A stretch of DNA of 7,945 nucleotides, taken from an uncultured Prevotellaceae bacterium (lineage in GTDB: Bacteria > Bacteroidota > Bacteroidia > Bacteroidales > Bacteroidaceae). The position numbers and the translations under genes were made by a program. Below the pieces are notes generated by a model. It was not told where the DNA came from, ran no database searches, and worked only from the letters and a program-made list of their open reading frames with translations. Where the stretch lies: contig CAMJLI010000089.1 of the NCBI GenBank assembly GCA_946406585.1, positions 1 through 7,945 on the forward strand, in the 5' to 3' direction. Positions 1 through 5,400 of this stretch are shown here, piece by piece (the stretch's first letter is position 1; each line of letters begins with the position of its first letter).

Positions 1-72
1 GATCCTGGCACAGATGTTGGTGGCGGCTTGAACATTCAAGGCGGAACCCTCGTAAATCCTCAATTACCTTAA
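1..72 (+). CDS. C-terminal end of an upstream gene (partial), product unknown
   Basis: Frame 1 is open from the window edge to a TAA at 70-72 and gives 23 residues: a Gly/Asp-rich stretch (DPGTDVGGGLNIQGG) followed by TLVNPQLP. The composition looks like the tail of an exported or surface protein, but it is too short to assign to a family. Frame 3 is also open here, to a TAA near 137, but its Trp/Arg/Lys-rich translation is less protein-like. The AT content rises sharply after position 72, which fits a gene end there. This is a reading of a fragment and the function is unknown. Confidence 0.5.
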   Translation, partial: DPGTDVGGGLNIQGGTLVNPQLP

Positions 73-95
73 TTGACCATTGCTTTTGGAAAGAG

Positions 96-122
96 TTTAA
101 AGGCTTTAAGGTCTTTAAGGTC
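96..122. repeat. Cluster of three 9-nt units, TTTAAGGTC type
   Basis: Two perfect tandem copies of TTTAAGGTC lie at 105-113 and 114-122. They are preceded directly by a related unit, TTTAAAGGC, at 96-104. The cluster begins 23 nt after the probable stop codon of the upstream gene. Short AT-rich tandem units like this can expand or contract by slippage. No function is evident. Confidence 0.7.
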
Positions 123-233
123 ATTATTGCAAAAAAATGCTAAAAAACCGCAAGGCACAAATGCATTATCACAAAAATATTTGTCCTTGGGAAAACTTTT
201 ATGGCAAAAATAGGTTATTTGATTTTTTTTTCA

Positions 234-241
234 TAATTTTG
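234..241 (+). promoter_or_regulatory. Candidate Bacteroidetes -7 promoter element
   Basis: TAATTTTG matches the Bacteroidetes primary sigma factor -7 consensus TAnnTTTG at every fixed position. No TTTG is present at the usual -33 spacing; the nearest upstream TTTG, at 218-221, is too close. The region just upstream is T-rich (222-231). Transcription would start around 248, giving a leader of about 120 nt before the ATG at 368. The two genes at 368 and 1060 would then be co-transcribed. The weak -33 box keeps this tentative. Confidence 0.4.
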
Positions 242-367
242 CACCTTGATTATAGCCTTTTGTTATCAACATTGCTGGCATGATGACTGTATGGTGACAA
301 TTTGCTTTAATTTGTTGACAAAATAAGAAAGAAGGTTGCTTTAATATTTATAGCATAAAAAGAATCA

Positions 368-1024
368 ATGAATTATCAAAAAATCCTAACCCTGTTTGCC
401 ATGATTGGCTTTTTCAGCCAAATGGCGGCAAAGTCTATCAACGTTTACGACATTAGCATTTGTCCGGGAGAAACACGCGAGTTTTTCATCTATATGAATA
501 CCACGCGCACCAATCTCGTTTCTTTCCAGATTGACTTGAAACTCCCCAAAGGATTGAAAGTGAATGTGGATAGTTGCAAGTTGCCAAGTAGAATCCTTGA
601 CAGTGAGCAGCAATTGTATGTTGGGTGCTTGGACGAGACAAACAACATTTTCAGGTTGGTTTCCACATCCTACAACCTGATACCATTCACAAGGGAAGAC
701 GCACCACTGGTGACAGTGTCGATAACAGCAAGCAATGACTTTGAAGGGGGAACCATCAGCCTGCAAGACATGTTTACTGTAAATTCAGAAGCTGGTGCTG
801 TAAGTTGGATTTCAGGCGAATTATATGTGAAATCTACCCCATACCTCAAATATGATGTAGACCGTGATGGAGAAGTCACCATCAGAGACTGCATGCAAAT
901 CGTTAATTATGTTTTGGCAATAGAGCCACTCTTTTCCAGCAACTACGATGTAAATGGAGATAATCGCATAGACGTGACCGACGTGCAGCAGATTGCTCTT
1001 AAAATACTCAAAGGTGGACAATAA
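368..1024 (+). CDS. Exported cohesin-like plus type I dockerin protein
   Basis: This 218-residue protein is probably an adaptor or scaffold component that acts outside the inner membrane. Residues 1-21 form a signal peptide (KILTLFAMIGFFSQMAA core). Residues of about 23-155 resemble the beta-sandwich cohesin-like modules of Bacteroidales surface proteins, with the strand motif SFQIDLKLPKGLKV near 52-65. Residues of about 161-216 form a type I dockerin with two calcium loops: D163, D165, D167, G168 and D174, then D194, N196, D198 and D205, each followed by a helix. The protein stops four residues after the dockerin and has no C-terminal sorting tail or transmembrane anchor. The ATG at 368 is chosen because it gives the signal peptide at once. 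It lies 35 nt upstream of a second exported protein with a cohesin-like domain, which suggests an operon. In cellulosomes a dockerin binds a cohesin in a calcium-dependent way; which partner is bound here is inference. No catalytic domain is present. Confidence 0.8.
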   Translation: MNYQKILTLFAMIGFFSQMAAKSINVYDISICPGETREFFIYMNTTRTNLVSFQIDLKLPKGLKVNVDSCKLPSRILDSEQQLYVGCLDETNNIFRLVSTSYNLIPFTREDAPLVTVSITASNDFEGGTISLQDMFTVNSEAGAVSWISGELYVKSTPYLKYDVDRDGEVTIRDCMQIVNYVLAIEPLFSSNYDVNGDNRIDVTDVQQIALKILKGGQ

Positions 1025-1059
1025 TAGAAACAAATATAAACATAAAAAACAAAACCATT

Positions 1060-2208
1060 ATGAAAAAATTTTATCTTGGACTTGTAATGCTTCTGACAGC
1101 AGTCTGTTCATATGCATTTGAGCAAGACAATGTCACGCTGACCGTTTATTCTTCTTATGAAGACGAGGAATTTGATGGAGAGATGAAACTCACAGAAATT
1201 AATCCTGGCGGTGAAGCATACGTAGTGTGTACACTCGACAACCAAAGCGACTCTACTTATCATGCTTTCGAGCTTTTGGTCTCCTTGCCAGAAGGTTTCG
1301 CACTTGAGCAGATTTATGATGAGGACGAAGAGGAATATTTCAATACCCGTCCCTTGAATGAATTGTCGCGTTCTGCACGTTGGACCATGAAGGACAATTA
1401 TTACGAGGCCACCAACACCTTGAAACTTGTGCTCTTCACCGCCAACCCAGACAAGTATGAATTCCCTGCCAAGAGTGGCAAGTATGCAGGTCAGGAGCTT
1501 TTCTATTTCAAAGTAAAGGCAAAAGGCAATGTAGTGCCAAGCTTCGCACCACTGTCAGTGACAAAGGCCATCTTCTCCAAGTCAGTGTTTACAGGTGAAG
1601 TGGACGAGGAGGGAAAGCCCGTCGTGGTCAATGAGGGACACTATTTCCCCAATTTCTACATCCTTGACTACCGCATGGATCAGGTAGGATACTCCACACT
1701 ATGCTATAACGCCGACATCGACTTTTCAGAGGGTCCCCTGAAGGCCAACATTGCAAAGAATGGCAAAAATGGCTATGCATATCTCACACCTATCGACATC
1801 GTGCCTGCTGGCACACCGGTAGTGCTGACCGGCGACGCTGGTTCTTACCTGCTCACTCCCAAGTATGGCGAATTCGAAGCAGACCCATCGATTGAAACCA
1901 ACGAGTTGTTTGGCACTCCTGAAGCAGCTTACCCTGTAGAAGGAAACAACATCTTTGCTCTGGCTTCAAAGACCGAGGGCGTTGGATTCTATCGTTGTGC
2001 CCAGGGTGTGGTGATACCACGTTACAAAGCATACATGGAAGGCTCGTCTGCTGCAGATTCAATGCTCTTCGAAGAGACCACCGGCATACAGCAGGTTAAG
2101 GCAAACGTGGCTGGCAACGATGTGTTTACCATCTCAGGTGTGAAGGTGAACAACACACAGCGCAAGGGCATCTATGTAACTAATGGCAAGAAAGTTGTGG
2201 TGAAATAA
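1060..2208 (+). CDS. Exported cohesin-like protein with possible C-terminal sorting tail
   Basis: This 382-residue protein has no recognised enzyme domain. Residues 1-19 are a signal peptide (MKKFYLGLVMLLTAVCSYA); the Cys at 16 does not sit in a good lipobox. Residues of about 24-180 form a cohesin-like beta-sandwich with the motif FELLVSLPEGF at 70-80 and a small acidic patch at 87-92. Residues of about 208-330 match a domain often seen near the C-terminus of Prevotella surface proteins, with QVGYSTLCYNADIDFS, YLTPIDIVPAGTPVVL and VGFYRC..GVVIP..KAYME. The last 40 residues, GI.QV to KGIYVTNGKKVVVK, resemble a shortened type IX secretion-type tail; this is inference. Unlike its neighbours it has no dockerin. 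The 35-nt gap upstream is A-rich and has no Shine-Dalgarno sequence, as is usual in Bacteroidetes, and suggests co-transcription with the gene at 368. A hairpin follows the stop codon. Confidence 0.75.
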   Translation: MKKFYLGLVMLLTAVCSYAFEQDNVTLTVYSSYEDEEFDGEMKLTEINPGGEAYVVCTLDNQSDSTYHAFELLVSLPEGFALEQIYDEDEEEYFNTRPLNELSRSARWTMKDNYYEATNTLKLVLFTANPDKYEFPAKSGKYAGQELFYFKVKAKGNVVPSFAPLSVTKAIFSKSVFTGEVDEEGKPVVVNEGHYFPNFYILDYRMDQVGYSTLCYNADIDFSEGPLKANIAKNGKNGYAYLTPIDIVPAGTPVVLTGDAGSYLLTPKYGEFEADPSIETNELFGTPEAAYPVEGNNIFALASKTEGVGFYRCAQGVVIPRYKAYMEGSSAADSMLFEETTGIQQVKANVAGNDVFTISGVKVNNTQRKGIYVTNGKKVVVK

Positions 2209-2228
2209 ACTTGCAAGCCATACTTCAA

Positions 2229-2276
2229 CACCCTCCCGGGGCAATCGTGCAATGGCATCATGGTCCGGGGAGGGTG
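2229..2276 (+). terminator. GC-rich hairpin, probable terminator after the two-gene operon
   Basis: CACCCTCCC at 2229-2237 pairs perfectly with GGGAGGGTG at 2268-2276, giving a 9-bp GC-rich stem. After one G-G mismatch the stem can continue with two G-C pairs and one G-T pair (2239-2241 with 2264-2266). The loop is about 22 nt. It begins 21 nt after the stop codon at 2208. A clean U tract does not follow, so it may be a leaky terminator or an mRNA-stabilising 3' structure. Confidence 0.6.
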
Positions 2277-2312
2277 TATGAAACAATTTCTGTACACCTT
2301 ATTTATATTATA

Positions 2313-2348
2313 AAGCATATTGTTTCTTTCTTTTCTTTTTATATGCTT
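2313..2348. promoter_or_regulatory. Inverted repeat flanking a polypyrimidine tract
   Basis: AAGCATAT at 2313-2320 and ATATGCTT at 2341-2348 are perfect 8-bp inverted repeats. Between them lie 20 nt that contain only T and C apart from one G. The element sits between the hairpin at 2229-2276 and the giant gene at 2407. It could be a weak hairpin supplying a U-rich stretch to the preceding terminator, or an operator-like site for the giant gene. No clear TAnnTTTG promoter was found nearby: TAGTTTAG at 2377-2384 has one mismatch and no suitable -33 box. Confidence 0.45.
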
Positions 2349-2406
2349 GAATAAGGAAAGCAGGTCATAGGAAATGTAGTTTAGTTTTTCAATAACAAAA
2401 AATAAC

Positions 2407-5400
2407 ATGAGACATTTAAGATTACTGCTAACTTTCATGTCAGTCTGCATGGTGACAATGGCCTCTGCTGTCACATTCATTGTTGATGGTATCAGGTATG
2501 AAGTGTCAAGCACTGCTGAACAGACCGTCACTGTCATTGGCTGGGATGAACATTATTTTAGCGACATCTCCAATCCTAACAACCCCAATGTGGGTACAGG
2601 TGAGGCAGATGCTGACGGTCCAACAAACCTTGTTCTGGCTTGGCGTGTCCTTTACAACGGCCTTTATTACAAGGTAACTGCTATTAGTGATGAGGCTTTC
2701 TCCGACTGCCTTTCGCTAAAGTCAATAACAATACCTAATTCCGTGACTTCCATTGGTGAGTATGCTTTCCAAGGATGCACCAACCTGGTAGAAGTTAAGG
2801 TTCAGTGGACTATTCCTATTGAAATCGACCCAAATGTGTTCGAGGACGTAAATACTGCAGCTGCCACCCTTTATGTGCTTAGTGGCTACAAGGGCACATA
2901 CCAGGCTGCTGAAGTGTGGCAAGACTTCGGAAATGTCGTAGAATATGCCGATATAGACATCAACATGATGTTCAAGGATGAACACGTGAAAGAAATTTGC
3001 GTTTCAAACTGGGATACAAATGGTGATGGAGAACTTTCTTATCGAGAGGCAATGGCTGTGGCTGACTTGGGAGCCGCTTTCGTGAGTGACACACAGATTA
3101 CAAGTTTCACGGAGTTGAGGTCCTTCAATGGTGTAAAGGCAATCGCAGGCTCCACTTTCAAGGGATGTACCAATCTGAAGGAGATCAGCCTGGGCAAGAA
3201 TATTGCCACCATTGGTGCAAGCGCATTCAGCGGTTGCGTTTCTCTGGAGACTGTCAATTTGCAGAACTCGCTCACCACAGTGGGCAACAAGGCATTTGAG
3301 GGTTGTGCAAAGTTGGTGAATATCGATTTCGAGCCAATTTTCAAACTCACCACCATTGGTGCTCATGCTTTTGATGGATGCTCCAGCATACAATCTTTTG
3401 TTTTTGGAGACAATTTGTCCACCATTGGTGTGGGAGCTTTTGCCAACTGCTCCGGACTGCTGAGGTTCTATGTGTTTAGCGGCAACCCCAATTTCGCACA
3501 TACTTCCGACCGCTTGTATTTGACAAACAAGAGCAAGACCGTGATCTTGGCTTACGCTTCGGGAGCTACCACCGCTTCGCCCACCCTCCCATCTACAGCA
3601 ACAGAGGTGGCCACATATGCTTTTGCCGGTGCCAAAAACATTACATCAATCAATTTCAGCAATGTGCAGAAAATTGGCGACTATGCATTCCAAGGATGTT
3701 CCAAGCTTTATACAATCCTCTTGCCCAGCACCGTCAACAGCATTGGTGGAAAGGCATTCGATGGCGTGGCAAAAGCTGTAAGGGCACAAGTGGAATGGGA
3801 AACACCACTGGCAATCAATGATGGTACTTTCAGCAACTTCGAGCCAGTAGAGGCAGGTGGTCTGAAAGGTCGTCTTTTTGTGCCTCAAGGAACAAAAGAT
3901 GCATATAGCGAAGCTCCAGGCTGGAGATGGTTCAATTTCATCGAAGAAGGAACAATTGGCGACTATGCCCAAAAGATAATCAACTTCGCAAGCCCCAAGA
4001 CCGGAGCCGTGTGTGTGGAGGCTTTCGATGCTGACAATGATGGCTATCTCACCATCGACGAGGCAGCAGCCATCACTTCCGTGGGAACAATATTCATGGG
4101 TGCCGACCTGGGTTCGTTCGACGAATTCAAGTACTTCACTGGTCTGACAGCCATCGACGCCGAGGCTTTCAGCGGCAGTACGCTCACCAGCATCACAATG
4201 CCCGAAGGCATCAAGACCATTGGCGACAATGCATTTGCATATTGCGCAAACATCACAACCATCAGCATCCCGGCATCAGTGGAGGCTATTGGTAATGGAG
4301 TTTTCAAGTCATGCTCCTCTCTCAAGTCCATCGATGTGGCAGAGAACAACGCCAATTATTCAAGTTCCAATGGCGTGCTGTTCAGCAAAGACCGTACGCT
4401 CCTGCTGCAATTCCCAGCTAAGAATTCGCTTACATCCATTGCAATACCAGAAGGAGTTGTCACCATAGCACCAGAGGCTTTCATGGGCGCAACATCACTC
4501 AAGTCTGTAAACATCGCTTCCACCATCCAGGAAATAGGAGAGGGTGCTTTTGCCGATTGTACATCACTCAAGACCGTGAAGGTGGCTTGGGCAACACCAC
4601 TTGAGGTGCCAGCCAACATCTTCCAGGGTGTGGATGTGGCAACTGCCACACTCAACGTTCCAACAGGTGTGGACAACCTATACAGGCAGGCCAATGTTTG
4701 GAAAGACTTTGGAACAATTAGCGCATACAAGCTCTTCTTGACATTCGCTGATCCTAATGTGGAGGCTGTTTGTTTGGAGAACTTTGACACCAATAATGAT
4801 GGCAAGATCACTCCAGAAGAGGCAACTGCCGTGAAGAACATCGGCGATGCTTTCAAAGGAAATACTGACATTGTGACGTTCCAAGAATTCAGCGAGTTCA
4901 CAGGCATCACATCCATTCCCGACAGTGCTTTCTATGGATGTTCTTCACTTATCTCCATCAATTTGCCTTATGGTGTGACCTCCATTGGCAAGAGTGCTTT
5001 CGAGGGCTGTTCATCTATTGATATGGCATTGGTAGGCAGCGTGAAGACCATCAAGGAGAAGGCCTTCTACGGATGTAGCTCCATCAAGGAGATGTACATA
5101 TCGACTGAAGTGACTGAAATCGGTGACGGTGCTTTCGCCAATTGTACTTCCATGACTTCCATTGCTGTCAGCAACAAGAACCCGAATTATTGCAGTGTAA
5201 GTTACATACTTTTCACAAAAGACTCCACTACTGTAGTTGCTTTCCCGGCAGGAAAGAACATGACCAACTTCTTTGTTGAGAAAGACGTGTTCAAGCACAT
5301 CGCTCCATACGCTTTCAGTGGCGCTGTCAAGTTGAAGACTGTGAATTTCGCCAATGTAGAGACTATTGGTGATTATGCTTTCGAGCAGTGCAACTCCATC

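Larger units (their letters stand above)
73..367. other. AT-rich intergenic region upstream of the cohesin-dockerin gene
   Basis: This 295-nt stretch has no convincing gene. It contains a cluster of 9-nt repeats (96-122), several A and T runs, one good match to the Bacteroidetes -7 element (234-241), and two direct TGACAA hexamers at 295-300 and 316-321 whose starts are 21 nt apart. If the -7 match is the promoter in use, the leader of the downstream gene is about 120 nt long. I see no GC-rich terminator hairpin for the upstream gene and no recognisable riboswitch. Confidence 0.7.

Noticed and set aside
3..137. Frame 3 reading at the left edge as an alternative partial gene
   Set aside because: The translation is Trp/Arg/Lys-rich and runs through the AT-rich 9-nt repeat cluster. 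Frame 1, ending at 72, has a more protein-like composition and ends where the base composition changes.
1093..1119. Cys16 of the 1060 gene product as a lipoprotein anchor
   Set aside because: The residue before Cys16 is Val, which is a poor lipobox position, and a standard signal peptidase I site follows at A19.
2377..2384. TAGTTTAG as a promoter for the giant gene
   Set aside because: It has one mismatch to TAnnTTTG and no TTTG at the expected -33 spacing. It is too weak to list as a promoter.
4356..4916. Minus-strand open frame of 186 codons
   Set aside because: It is antisense to modules A1 and B2, has low-complexity Ser/Val/Ala composition, and no promoter or recognisable motif. The + strand frame carries clear LRR and EF-hand motifs.
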